DNA of 64,000 bases, taken from NCBI GenBank assembly GCA_963575745.1, contig CAUYUJ010001725.1:1-64000 (forward strand), in the 5' to 3' direction. Positions 31,247-40,634 of this stretch are shown here, in pieces (the stretch's first letter is position 1; the number at the start of each line of letters is the position of its first letter). Position numbers and translations under genes: made by a program. The stretch is from Prorocentrum cordatum (lineage: Eukaryota > Sar > Dinophyceae > Prorocentrales > Prorocentraceae). The notes beneath the pieces are model-generated. The model searched no databases. It saw nothing but the letters and a program-made list of their open reading frames with translations, and was not told the origin of the DNA.

Positions 31247-31277
31247 ATGCTATATGGAACGTGATGTTCAAAGTCGA

Positions 31278-31515
31278 GATGTTTTTTCATCATCCATCTT
31301 CGCCGCATCCGATGGAGCGTTCATTGCGAAGGGACGACACAGCTCAATGTCACACTCGTAGTATCCGGATCATCCAGGAGACATTTACATGAGTTTCAAG
31401 GTAACGATGTTTTTTCATCATCCATGTTCGCCGCATCCGATGGAGTGTTCATTGCGAAGGGACCATTCTTACAGCTCAATGTCACGCTCGTAGTATCCGG
31501 ATCATCCAGGAGGCG
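31278..31515. repeat. 128-bp tandem duplication
   Basis: GATGTTTTTTCATCATCCAT begins at 31278 and again at 31406. The shared stretch continues through GCCGCATCCGATGGAG and GTATCCGGATCATCCAGGAG with few differences. Recent local duplication. Confidence 0.9.
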
Positions 31516-31734
31516 CTTGTGCCGCCACGGAAGGGGCCTGTGGCGTCCTCCTCGTTCTCCTTCTCGACCACCCCTGCATCTTCCTCGTCTCAGGGAGCGT
31601 TCCTTGCGAGGAAACGGCACTCATTCTTCCACCTCCGCCTCTCCCTACTCGTCGCTGCTCGCCCTTCATCTGCAGACATAGTGTGTCCTCATCCTCTTCT
31701 CCTTCTTCCTCCCCCATTCATCTGATGATGAGGG

Positions 31735-31850
31735 TCATCATCATCATCATCATCATCATCAACAACACCATCATCAGCGTCATCATCCTTCGCAACAGCA
31801 GCATCGTCATCACCATCATCAGTATCAGCATCAGCTCTCCTCCTCGTTCT
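31735..31850. repeat. (CAT)n microsatellite
   Basis: CAT/CATCAG triplets, complementary to the GAT array at 8970. Confidence 0.9.
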
Positions 31851-32639
31851 TCCGTTTCGTTCCCCCTTCCGCATCGGGTTTCCTCCTTTCTCCCTCATCC
31901 GGGTGTCTCCATCTCTTTCCCAGGCCATCTTGCTCGCTTCTCCCCCCTGAATATTCATAATAGGGTGTATATCTATATGTGTGTATGTAGATGTTCCTCT
32001 CCCTCCTCGTGCCTGCCTCCTTCTCTCCTCCGTCTCCTTCCTCGATTCTATTCCCTCCCCCTCCTCAGAGATGACGGCGACGACGACGAGGGCGTCCTCC
32101 TTGCAGCGGGAGGCGGAAGCATGGCGCGACGCTTCCTGTCCGCCTGCTGTCTGTGCGGCCTGGCTTGGCGACTCGCGCCGTGCGCCGCGGGCTGCCATGA
32201 AAGCATCGGCCACCGTCGTCGTCGTCGTCGTCGTCGCCGTCCATCGTCGTTGTCGTCGTTCGTCCCCACCCCCTCCCATGCCTTCTCCTTCGTCCTTCGT
32301 CTCATACGTCCTCTTCCTCGTCATCCTCTGAGAGCGCCGTCGTCCCTATGCTCATCGTCCCCCTCCCCATCCTCGCTCCCCTTGCCCCCACCCCCTCCAC
32401 CCTCCCCTCTCCCTTCGTCGTGCCCCGTCGCCTCGTCTTTCTCGACGCACCGCGGCCACGGAGATCCCCTCCTCGCCCCCCCTTGGCTGGGGGCCAGCGG
32501 CCCGTCCCACCACCGTGCCTCGATCTTGGGCGAGGGGCATCTCCTTGGCATCGCTCGGACGTGTGCATTTTCCTCGGCGGGCCCATCTTGCGAACAACGA
32601 CACGGAACCGACACATGCACGGGACATGGATTTCTTGGC
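31851..32639. other. unassigned, pyrimidine-biased
   Basis: TCC/CTC-biased on the plus strand, with a short (GTC)n run at 32214-32240. No gene supported. Confidence 0.5.
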
Positions 32640-32770
32640 GATGGCAAGTTCTGGAGGTATTTTGGGGAGCTTGTTGGGGGGCGTCTGGGGGCCTCTCGGA
32701 GGCCTGTCGTAGGCCTCCTTGAGGTTTCTGGGGGGCTCTTTTGGGATCCAGGGGCGCCGAAAGCGGAGGG
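32640..32770. repeat. M-family quasi-repeat, short
   Basis: GGGGAGCTTGTTGGGGGGCG-type units. Confidence 0.55.
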
Positions 32771-33066
32771 GTAGTTTCTCTCCAGGCCCTGGCAAGTTTA
32801 TTTAGATGGAGGGGATGAGGGGGGGCCTGGCGAGGCCCGGACGGAATCTTGGACTTCACGCAAGTCGAAACTAACTTGCACACCGTTTGAGTTTCGCATT
32901 GTCCCATAAGGCGGCGGAGGGGGGTGACCTCCTTCCTCGTCCTCGTCCTCGTCCTCGTCGTCTCTCCTCCCTCTCTCCCTCGCCCCCGTGCTCCCTCCTC
33001 CTGTATGTACTGCCCCCCTCCTCTCCCGGGACTGCTGGGAGGACAGGTCACTCGACCAGATGTCGA

Positions 33067-33068
<2 letters not shown>

Positions 33069-33116
<48 letters not shown>
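33069..33116. repeat. (TA)n microsatellite
   Basis: Pure TA, about 46 bases. Confidence 0.95.
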
Positions 33117-33120
<4 letters not shown>

Positions 33121-33335
33121 GCAAGGGCAAGGGCAGTTGTAGGAGGGAAGGCTCGGTTCAGGGGAGGGGGGGAAGGACCGAGGCCCAATGACCCCCGACC
33201 GCCGCCCATGCGTCCCCGACCCCGGCCTCGGGCGCCCCGCCGGGGCCGGGAGCGTCAAGCTCCGCTGGCGGGGGGCGCTGCCCATCGGCCGCTGAATGGG
33301 GGGGACTTCGGGGTTCCCAGGTTCGGGTTCTCTCC

Positions 33336-33512
33336 TCACCACCCACCAAACCACCCCAACCCAACCCGAAGCCCTCAATTTGCCTTCCATTTCCAGTGGG
33401 GGGGGGGTCGGGGAACGTTGAAAAAACACATGGTATCCGTACCCCCCCCAACCCGAAATTCGGGTCAAATTCCGGTCTTCGGGTTTGGTTGGGGTGGTTT
33501 GGTAGGTAGTCA
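33336..33512. mobile_element. B-family MITE, copy 3
   Basis: 177 bp, same length as the copy at 5095, ends TCACCACCCACCAAACC and GGTAGGTAGTCA. Flanked by TCTCC on both sides (33331-33335, 33513-33517), a perfect 5-bp target-site duplication. Confidence 0.85.
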
Positions 33513-33544
33513 TCTCCACTTGGGGACACACGGTGATAGAAGCA

Positions 33545-33660
33545 TAATAACTCGGAGCTCCGCGCGGATTCGATTCTTCGGACCGGCCCCCCGGCGGCGC
33601 CTCTGGCGCCGCGCTTGGCGCGCTCCGCGCGCTAGGGAGGGGGTCCAGCGCCGATCCAAG
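33545..33660 (+). mobile_element. A-related MITE, decayed
   Basis: ACTCGGAGCTCCGCGCGGA, both core hairpins (second stem with one G/T pair), then CCAGCGCCGATCCAAGA. The right outer arm is missing and M-type sequence begins at once. Confidence 0.65.
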
Positions 33661-33775
33661 AGGGTCTTTTGGGATGCCTTTCGGGGGACTTGGAGGGCTC
33701 TTGGTGAGGTTTGGGGGGTCTCTTGGGGGCCACTTAGGGCGTCTTGAGACCTTCGGGGGCGCCTGAGGGGTGTTC
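33658..33775. repeat. M-family quasi-repeat, short
   Basis: GGGCTCTTGG/GTCTCTTGGGGG units directly joined to the truncated MITE, as also seen at 22193. Confidence 0.6.
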
Positions 33776-34149
33776 GAGATTCCCGGTTTCCGCTATTCTT
33801 GAGGCGCCTTCTTATTTCAAGTGTCGAATGGCTCCCCTCTCCCTTCCTCTTGGTGGGCGGAAGCCCAATCTGCTTTCAACGCCTTCCTACAGTCGGGGAC
33901 CTGAAGAAGGAACCCTTTTCGTTGGGGAGGGGCTCCGTGTTCCTTGATTGTTTCACAGTTTGCCTTCGGTTTTCCTTTGGTTTTCGATGGGAAATCGAAG
34001 TTCAACTTGTGGATGAAAGGGGCCTCGTTCCTTATTTAGGGTTCCTTGGGTCAACGCCCCGACTGTACTTCGTGGGTCTGCCCGCTTCTGCCGAGCCGTG
34101 GGTGCCGCCGATGTGTGCGGCGGCGTGTCGCCGTTCCGCTCCGCGTTCC
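33776..34149. other. unassigned stretch
   Basis: Mixed sequence with weak similarity to 5290-5350 (TCAACGCCTTCCTAC). No gene supported. Confidence 0.45.
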
Positions 34150-34312
34150 CAGTCGCCTCCCCACCCCGTCCTCCCCGTCCTCGCCCCTCCTCCCTCCTCC
34201 CCCTCCTCCCTGCCTCCTCCCTCCTCCCTCCATCCTCTCTCCCTCCCTCCTCCCCCTCCTCCCCCTCCTCGCACCTCCCCCCGTCCTCCCCCCTCCTCCC
34301 TCAGCATCGCCC
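34150..34312. repeat. (TCC)n polypyrimidine tract
   Basis: CCTCC/CCTCCC-rich. Confidence 0.9.
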
Positions 34313-34313
34313 A

Positions 34314-34440
34314 GCCGATCCCCCTCGCCGCCGGGCCATCGCGAGCACCTCAGCCCCGCAGGCCCCGCCGCACGCGTGACGCGGGCCGCCCGGTGGGGAC
34401 AGCTCCATGCCAGCGGGGAGGGGGATCGGCGAAGCGATGC
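34314..34440. mobile_element. AA foldback element
   Basis: 127-bp inverted repeat: GCATCGCCCAGCCGATCCCC at left against GGGGATCGGCGAAGCGATGC at right, three mismatches in 20. Loop is GC-rich. Single copy here. Confidence 0.6.
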
Positions 34441-34929
34441 TCCCTCCCCCACTCCCTCCAGACCCACCCCTCGCCTCGCCAGGGTTGGCGTTTCTGGCCG
34501 CGCGCGGGTGTCGAAAGTTCAGCGCTCCCCGGGGGGGGGACCCAGAGCCAGGTGAGATTCGCTCACTTGGTCTGTGCCCACGTGCTCTTTTTAAACTCGG
34601 CTTTGGGTGCGTGGCGGCCTTCGCGGTCTGCAGCTTGCCCTTGTGGCTCGCGGTCTGCTCAAGGAAACAGTCGGGTGTGACTGGCAGGGCGGGCCTGCGA
34701 CACCCAGGACGCCCTCGGTGCTTGCCAGTTGCGCCTCCGTGGCCTTTTTTTATGTTTGGAGCACGTGCTGTCCCCGGAGGGGACTCGTACCCTCTCGGGG
34801 GGTCTCTGCAAGCAGTCCCAGCTGCAATTCGGAATGCGGGTCGATCATTCCGCCTTCGTGGCCTTTCTATGTTTGGAGCATGTGCTGTCCTCGGAGGGGA
34901 CTCGGCGCCGCCACTCCAGACATCCCCTG
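34441..34929. other. unassigned with short direct repeat
   Basis: CTATGTTTGGAGCATGTGCTG-like sequence occurs at about 34752 and 34867 (period about 116), including TCCCCGGAGGGGACTCG against TCCTCGGAGGGGACTCG. Otherwise unassigned. Confidence 0.5.
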
Positions 34930-35070
34930 CCTTGATTGTGCCCACACGCGCCCCCCAGAAGTCCCGACCCTAGTTATCGTCAGGGCTCTGCTTTCATCCC
35001 GTGCCGTTTTGTTGACGGTCCCGCGGCCCGGCGAGTGCCCCCCAAGAGGCCGAGCATGGCAGACCATGTT
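34930..35070 (-). repeat. E-family dispersed repeat
   Basis: Reverse complement has GGGACCGTCAACAAAACGGC and GGCCTCTTGGGGGG in E order. Confidence 0.6.
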
Positions 35071-35309
35071 CTGCCGTGTTTTCCCACACACAGCGCGAGG
35101 AAGTCTAAAGGTGACCCAGGAGCTGCCGGAGGGCCACCCCAGGGGCCCGTGGCGGGGACGGCCTCATCCACCGCCCGGGGGATCGATCTTCAGGGACATC
35201 GGCAGGCGGTGGCGGTGCGCCTATCCGGGCTCCCTGAGGCCAAAGTGTATCTATACTATAGCCGCATCTTCAACATTTGTTTGCTTGTCGCGATTGTGTT
35301 ACGAGACCA

Positions 35310-35392
35310 GGTAGTTTGTTTGTTTGTTTGTTTGTCGCGATGTGTTTGTTTGTCGCGATTTGTTTGTTTGTCGCGATTGTTTGTCTGAGTAT
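35310..35392. repeat. TTTGTTTGTCGCGAT minisatellite
   Basis: (GTTT)n followed by 3-4 units of GTTTGTTTGTCGCGAT. Confidence 0.9.
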
Positions 35393-35777
35393 TTCTTGGC
35401 TGGCAGGTAAGGGACCCCTGCTCCCTTTGGGAGCGGACCGGGGTCAAGGGACCCACGACATCAGGGATAAAGGGGGTCTGCTCTGCAGATGCATCAAGCC
35501 AGACCTCCCATACTGATGATCCCTGACGCAAAAAGGAGGACCCGAGTTAGGCTACGTCATCATTGTGCTAGCAGAGTTCAGAGTTCTTGTGTTCTCGATG
35601 ACCGACAGTCGCAAGCGATGGTGAGGATGGGTCACCTTGCCATGGGTACCCTGGCATCCGTGCCTCCTCGATCCATCCTGAACCCCTCTCGATGGCCCGC
35701 CCGCCCGAAAAAGCTCCGACCTGGGCGTACAAGGAGCTTGCATCCTTACCGCAGATCCTTACTATCAGTTTTGACTG
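35393..35777. other. unassigned stretch
   Basis: Mixed sequence; nothing recognised. Confidence 0.5.
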
Positions 35778-35970
35778 TACGGTGGGTTCGCGTCGTGTCG
35801 ACCGGCGGCGACCCCATCGAGGGCGTTTAAGGTTGAACGCCAACCGTGGCCCAGAATCGGCCCGTCGTTGAACGATCTGGCGTGAATGGACCAGCCGATC
35901 GTTCCAGTGTGAACGATCCCCGCGGTGTCAGAAACCACCCCCGGGGTCGTCACGACACGGACCTGCCGTA
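35778..35970. mobile_element. P-family MITE, copy 1
   Basis: 193 bp. TACGGTGGGTTCGCGTCGTG at left, CACGACACGGACCTGCCGTA at right. If the outer TA is the target duplication, the element proper starts CGGTGGG. A near-identical-length copy is at 42209. Confidence 0.8.
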
Positions 35971-35984
35971 TCTGTCCTCCCCTC

Positions 35985-36140
35985 GACCCCCAGACGTCGA
36001 CCCCCAAAGATCTCGACCCCTTCCCCAGGACCGGCTCCTCCTCCCGAGTGGTTTTTGGACGGCCCCGAGGCCCGGCAAGGGCCCCGAGGGACCGAAGATG
36101 GCGACAAACTTCCGTCGTGATTTTTTCCTGACTCGAGGCG
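35985..36140 (-). repeat. E-family dispersed repeat
   Basis: Inverted copy. CGACCCCCAGACGTCGACCC and CCGAGGCCCGGCAAGGGCCC are complementary to the 54940 copy. Confidence 0.7.
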
Positions 36141-36344
36141 GCCTGGGTGACTGTCGGTTTTGACTGTCTCTGTCCTTCCCTCGAGGCTTCGTGGCCCCGC
36201 GGGCGGGCCCGGCGGCCGCCGCGCGCGCCCCCGCGCGGCCGCCGGCGGGGCCCGCGGCCCGGGCGGGCGCGCCCCGTGTCGGTCGGTGTCGGTCGGTCGG
36301 GCGGGCGCCGCTGCCAACGTCAGCCACGCGCAGAGGGTCGACTA

Positions 36345-36502
36345 GTAGGAGGAGGAGGAGGAGGAGGAGGAGGAGGAGGAGGAGGAGGAGGAGGACGGGA
36401 GGAGGAGGGAGGAGAGGAAGGAGGAGGGAGGAGGAGGAGGAGGAGGAGGAGGAGGGGAGGAGGAGGAGGAGGAGGAGGAGGAGGAGGAGGAGGAGGAGGA
36501 GT
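36345..36502. repeat. (GGA)n polypurine tract
   Basis: Nearly pure GGA/GAGG over about 158 bases, preceded by an extremely GC-rich segment (36190-36310). Confidence 0.95.
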
Positions 36503-36701
36503 GACCTTTCGCCGGAGTGACATGTGGTGCGGGACCAATGGGGCCCCCCGATTGCCGCACGCGATGCGGCAGCAGCGTCTTGCGCGCTCGTGTTTGGTCC
36601 CTCCCCCGGCCCACCAAAAGCCGCGCACCAAAGGTCACTCTTACCCAGGGTCACTCTTGCGAGGAGTCGAGAGGGGGGGGGGTCGGAGATTGACAGGCCT
36701 C

Positions 36702-36846
36702 CTACCCTGACACGTCGATTAGCGACTTGGCCGTTCTCGGTGCGCGATGGGGCGTCGCGGCCGTCATGTTTGCGGGTCCAGGTCCGTCGGTTTGGGTCCC
36801 AGGCCGTTTTCATCAAATGGAGGTTTATTAAAGGGAGTTTTGTCCA
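36702..36846 (+). repeat. K-family dispersed repeat, copy 2
   Basis: CTGACACGTCGATTAGCGA, CGTTCTCGGTGCGCG, TTTATTAAAGGGAG; uninterrupted, aligns with 20168. Confidence 0.7.
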
Positions 36847-36868
36847 CCACCGCCGAGGGTAGGGTTAA

Positions 36869-37039
36869 GTCGGGCCTGTTCCTATACAGGGGGAACGCAT
36901 ACATACACACATATATATATATAGATACACATTGTCTGGGGGCGAAGTTTAGACTGTTTTTGTTTTGTTTGTGGGTACGTCTTTGGGGCTATCTTTTATT
37001 TTTCTTCCAAGATCCGCCTGCAGGAGGACATGCCCGACC
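36869..37039. mobile_element. C-family MITE with internal microsatellite
   Basis: 171 bp, ends GTCGGGCCTGTTCC and GGACATGCCCGACC, flanked by TAA (36866-36868) and TAA (37040-37042). An (AT)n/(AC)n microsatellite at about 36899-36930 sits inside the element and accounts for its extra length. Confidence 0.85.
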
Positions 37040-37043
37040 TAAG

Positions 37044-37180
37044 GGTAGGGGGAGGGTGGAAGGCTTCTTGGAAGCACCCCTGCTTCTTAGAAGGCGCGGG
37101 CCTTCTCTACAGATGTAGGGCCGGTGCCTTCTAAGAAGCAGTATCGTTTTAACAAGCCTTCCCCCCTCCCCCTACCCCTT
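37044..37180. mobile_element. W nested foldback
   Basis: Outer arms GGGTAGGGGGAGGGTGGAAG and CTTCCCCCCTCCCCCTACCC. Inner perfect 15-base arms TGCTTCTTAGAAGGC (37081-37095) and GCCTTCTAAGAAGCA (37126-37140). Begins right after the TAA of the C element at 36869. Copy number not established. Confidence 0.65.
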
Positions 37181-37214
37181 GTGCGCGCCGCCAGCATTGA
37201 GGAGCGAGCAAGAT

Positions 37215-37700
37215 CGCTCGAGCAGTGGCGAAGTGTCCTGGCTTGCTGATAGGCCCACAAGGATCCAGGCCCCCTAGATGGGGTCGGAGGCTCGCGCTGC
37301 ATCCATGCACCGGCGATGCGGCTCGATGTGGAGACCGATTTGCTTCACGTCGACGTCGCCGATGCATCGCCGTCGTCGACGATGCATCGCGGGTTCATCG
37401 CCGATGCATCGCCGATGAATCGCGATGCGGCGCAATCCTCCGACCCCATCTACTCGGACCCCGGGTAGGAGGGCTCTAGTCCTGGCTTGCTTTAAGGCCC
37501 ACCAGAGATTGTTCCAAGAGCTTTTTTGTGGTCTCCACGAGCTGTTCTCAGAACATGTCTGGCTTAGCCTGTTTTGTGTTAACACATCGGGCTTGTGTTC
37601 TACGAACCGTGGTTTTGTTTTTAGCACATCGTAGGGTTCTGGGAACATGTCGTGGTAGACCTATAGGAATGCCAGGATGGTCAGTCCCTGCTCAAATCGC
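37215..37700 (+). repeat. I-family repeat, split by J element
   Basis: 37215-37258 matches the start of the 15813 copy; 37470-37700 matches its remainder (TTCTCAGAACATGTCTGG, GAATGCCAGGATGGTC). A J foldback lies between, though the CCTGGCTTGCT word is present on both sides, so the history is more complex than one clean insertion. Confidence 0.65.
37277..37450. mobile_element. J-family foldback, full length
   Basis: 174 bp. GATGGGGTCGGAGG at left and CCTCCGACCCCATC at right are perfectly complementary. Flanked by TA at 37275-37276 and 37451-37452. Interior is built of CGCCGATGCATCGCC palindromic words. Confidence 0.8.
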
Positions 37701-37785
37701 GCAGGGGTATTTGTTGTGGAGGGTCCTTTTCATGCGGCTCGCTGCGTATCCTGTTTTTTTCCGCGCCGACTTCCCCGATGCGTCA

Positions 37786-37863
37786 CCCACGTCGCTGATA
37801 CATCGCCGACGCATCGCCCGTACACATCGCCGATGCGGCGCGATTCTCCGACCCCACCTACTC
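37786..37863. mobile_element. J-family fragment
   Basis: Right half only: CATCGCCGATGCGGCGCGAT, TCTCCGACCCCACC. It abuts the C element at 37868. Confidence 0.6.
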
Positions 37864-37867
37864 GTAA

Positions 37868-38022
37868 GTCGGGCCTGTCCCTCTACAGGAGGAATATTTA
37901 AAGATAGTCACAAAATAGTCAGGAGACGATCTTTTGACCATGTTTGACTATCTGGGAGTATGTTTTTGACTATGTCTTTTATTTTTCGTGCGGAATCCGC
38001 CTGTAGGGGGACATGCCCGACC
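37868..38022. mobile_element. C-family MITE, best copy
   Basis: 155 bp, ends GTCGGGCCTGTCCCTCTACA and TGTAGGGGGACATGCCCGAC, flanked by TAA (37865-37867, 38023-38025). Interior AT-rich, with TAGTCA and TTGACTA words complementary across the centre. Confidence 0.85.
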
Positions 38023-38094
38023 TAAACCTACCCGGACCCCATCTTGGAAGCCTCTACTGCTGAGGGTCCACTTCGTCCTCGTCCTTCCCCCCCT

Positions 38095-38265
38095 CGAGGC
38101 ATGAAGCAATTGCGACGAAGCGTCTTCGCTATGCTCGGCTTTTGGGGAGGCCCTTGCCGGGCCTCGGGGCCGTCAAGATACGACGCTGGAGCACAAAGCG
38201 GTCCCGGGGAAACGGTCGAGACCTTGTGGGGCCAGCGTTGTGACAAAATCATGACGTCGGCCCTC
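38095..38265 (+). repeat. E-family dispersed repeat
   Basis: CCTTGCCGGGCCTCGGGGCC, GGTCGAGACCTTG-like and AAAATCATGACGTCGG, as at 54940. Confidence 0.65.
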
Positions 38266-38467
38266 CCCGTCCGCTTCCTCCTTGTCTTGCCCTCCTCCTC
38301 CTCGCCCTCTGCAGGATAATTGTCTGGGGGCGTCGGATCACGGGCAGACCAGATATAAGCAGAACTATGTAATATCTGCTATAAAGGGCTGGTCGCCATC
38401 CAAAGACGGGCATATCCTTAAGCCCCGCGCAGTTTAGTATGTAAAGGCCCGTGCTCCCGTCTCTAGG

Positions 38468-38980
38468 TTGCACGACCAGGCCTGGCGCTGGTCCTCCTCG
38501 CCCTCCTCGCCCTCCTCCTCCCCTTCCCCTTCCAACAGGGCCCCGATTGCCTCCCCGCACCGTTTCCGGGCGCGCGCACGAGTGCTCGCCCGCCGCCGTG
38601 CGGGCTTTCGAGCACTCCTCCTCCTCCTCCTCCTCCTCGTCCTCCTCCTCCTCCTCGGCCTCCTCCTCCTCCTCGGCCTGCCCATCCAGCTGGCCCTCCA
38701 GCAGGCCCTCCAGGAGGACCTGTTCGCCCAGGCATTGCGCTCCTCCCCTTCCCCATCCAGCTCTCCAAAAACACGTTTGGACGACGACGTGCGGAAGTTC
38801 CTCCAGAGTTTATCCGACCACCCGCGACGAAGCCACATGGAGCAGCACCAGCGAAGCCATTCATTCGCCCGCGGCGATATTGTCATTGACGAGAGCAACG
38901 ATGCAGAATGGTTGACGGCCGCGACAGACACGACGTGGTGGGACTCACTTGAGAACACATTCCTCGCGCGCGCCAGCTGA
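38468..38980 (+). CDS. hypothetical protein, poly-Leu then acidic tail
   Basis: ORF of 170 codons. The first part is an Arg/Ser-rich leader and a Leu run of about 30 residues generated by a (CTC)n tract (38617-38685). The last 95 codons look like normal protein (DDDVRKFLQSL, then GDIVIDESNDAEWLTAATD, then WWDSLENTFLARAS) before a TGA at 38978-38980. The tail, from about 38690, may be a genuine terminal exon with the repeat as its upstream polypyrimidine tract; the annotated start would then be wrong. No family recognised. A CA-rich non-coding stretch follows. Confidence 0.35.
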   Translation: MHDQAWRWSSSPSSPSSSPSPSNRAPIASPHRFRARARVLARRRAGFRALLLLLLLLVLLLLLGLLLLLGLPIQLALQQALQEDLFAQALRSSPSPSSSPKTRLDDDVRKFLQSLSDHPRRSHMEQHQRSHSFARGDIVIDESNDAEWLTAATDTTWWDSLENTFLARAS

Positions 38981-38989
38981 CTGCGAACT

Positions 38990-39300
38990 TCCCACCACCA
39001 ACAGCAGCAAACCACAAAACAAACAGCATAACCAACAGCAGTAGCGCAGCACATGGACCACACGCCGTTCCCAACAGCGATACCAAAACACCGACAGCGC
39101 CGACTCAGCCCTGATCACCAACACCGACAACCGCCGACCAACAGCAACACCAACACGAAGCACGACTGACCACCACCGCCGCCAGCATCGCCAACCGCGC
39201 ACCGCCGCCGACGACTGGCACAAAACACCGACCATCAACATTGACCACAGCAGAAGCACCGACTGCCAGCACTGACCACAAGCAAGAAAGACCGATCACG
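38990..39300. repeat. CA/CAG-rich quasi-repeat
   Basis: Strand-asymmetric stretch almost without T runs, built of ACCAACA, CACCGAC and CAGCA words. No regular period. Confidence 0.6.
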
Positions 39301-39720
39301 ATCAAACTTCGGAACCTCGTCCTCCTTAGTTCCATTGAAAGTTGAATCAATGTGCGCTGGCCCGTGCACAATTTTTCACCCGCGCCCTCAATTTGTGACG
39401 ATCCTGAGTTCGGCACCACTGGCGCCGTCATTCGGCGGCGGCTACGCGGCGGTGTAGGCGTCGGCCTCGGCCTCGGCCTCAGCGCTGTCGTCGGCGTCGG
39501 CGTCGGCGTCGGCGCCCGCGAGGCTCGAGGTCCTCGAGGAGCATCGAGAAACTGGGGCGTCTTCGGCTCGTCGTGCGCACCGTGGTCGTCGTCGGCGCTG
39601 TCCCTCTCGCCGTCGCCGCCCTCCTCGTCCTTGTCGTCCTGGCCGGGAGGGGACGCACACGGCGAGGCCGTGGATGTGGGCAAATGTTTCGCGCTGGGTC
39701 GCGGCGTTTGGACGCGTCTA
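39301..39720. other. unassigned, with (GGCGTC)n run
   Basis: 39448-39512 consists of GGCGTC/GGCCTC hexamers; flanks mixed. No gene supported. Confidence 0.6.
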
Positions 39721-39913
39721 GGGGCACAAAAAGTGACATAAACATAAAAAAAGGGTCCGCGCGGATTTCTTGGATCGGCGCTGGGGCCCCCCGGCGGCGC
39801 CTCCGGCGCCGCCCCTGGCGCGCTCCGCGCGCCAGGGAGGGGGGGTCCAGCGCCGATCCGAGAAACCCGCGCGGACCTCCGAGATTTTCTGTTTATGTCA
39901 CTTTGGGGTCCCC
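39721..39913 (+). mobile_element. A-family MITE, full length with TA duplication
   Basis: 193 bp. Ends GGGGCACAAAAAGTGACAT and ATGTCACTTTGGGGTCCCC, arms of about 67 bp, core hairpins GGCGGCGCC-TCC-GGCGCCGCC then TGGCGCGC-TCC-GCGCGCCA. Flanked by TA at 39719-39720 and 39914-39915. No ORF of its own. Confidence 0.9.
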
Positions 39914-39934
39914 TAGAACATATTCCCATCCCTA

Positions 39935-40062
39935 TGTTGGGCATCGCCTCATCACGATGGCGATCTTGAGGATCTCCGCAGTTTCTGAGGGTGCATCCCT
40001 AAGATTGTCATCGCCTTTTGGCGCGCCAGTCTTGGGGATAGGGATAGGTTCGAGGCTGGCGA
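39935..40062 (+). repeat. N-family dispersed repeat
   Basis: Matches 30895-31030 (GTGCATCCCTAAGATTGTCA and flanks). Confidence 0.7.
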
Positions 40063-40251
40063 AAGTGATCCGGGATGCTGCTCGATGGCTTCGGGCACCG
40101 TGGCATATGTTCTGTTGCGCTGCGGCGTGGCCTGGCAGCGCGCGCGCTGCCAGGCACGGCTGGCAGAGGTGCGCGCTCCCTCCGGTCCGGCTCGGGGGCG
40201 GCGGCTCTCGAAGAAGTAAAAACACACATACACACAGACACACAGACACAC

Positions 40252-40405
40252 AGGAGGGGAAAAACACACAGACACAATTCATCGTCGATCCCAGGAACGT
40301 ATGGGAAAATATGGGAAGGGGGGGAAGACGAGAACCCGAAACATATGGGAAAATATGGGGCATCCTGTTCTTTGTGTATTTATTTGTGTGTCCCAGGGCC
40401 CCTGG
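40252..40405 (+). repeat. H-family dispersed repeat
   Basis: ACACACAGACACAATTCATC, TATGGGAAAATATGGGAAG, TTTATTTGTGTGTCCCAGGG. Preceded by a (CA)n run at 40220-40250 and followed immediately by an A-prime MITE. Confidence 0.8.
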
Positions 40406-40598
40406 AAAAACGCCATGAGCATTGATTTTTGGCGCTCCGCGCGGAGCTCTCGGACCGCGCGGGGCCCCCCCTGGCGGCGTCTCAGGCGCCGCCCCTGGTG
40501 CGCTCCGCGCGCCAGGGAGGGGGGTCTAGCGCAGATCCAAGAAATCCGCGCGGAGCGGCGAAAGAATCTGTTTATGGAGATGTTTCTTCTTCTAGGCT
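40406..40598 (+). mobile_element. A-prime MITE
   Basis: Outer ends GAAAAACGCCATGAGC and ATGTTTCTTCTTCT resemble the copy at 46907. Arms GGCGCTCCGCGCGGA and CCGCGCGGAGCGGCG. Core hairpins present; each stem carries one C-to-T change leaving a G/T pair. Confidence 0.75.
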
Positions 40599-40634
40599 CG
40601 CAGGTCGGGGGGGGTGAAAATGTGAATATATCTC

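Noticed and set aside
39721-39913. T-shaped foldback as a viral terminal repeat
   Set aside because: The resemblance to parvovirus-type hairpins is only geometric. TA flanks, dispersion in many copies and lack of any viral gene point to a MITE.
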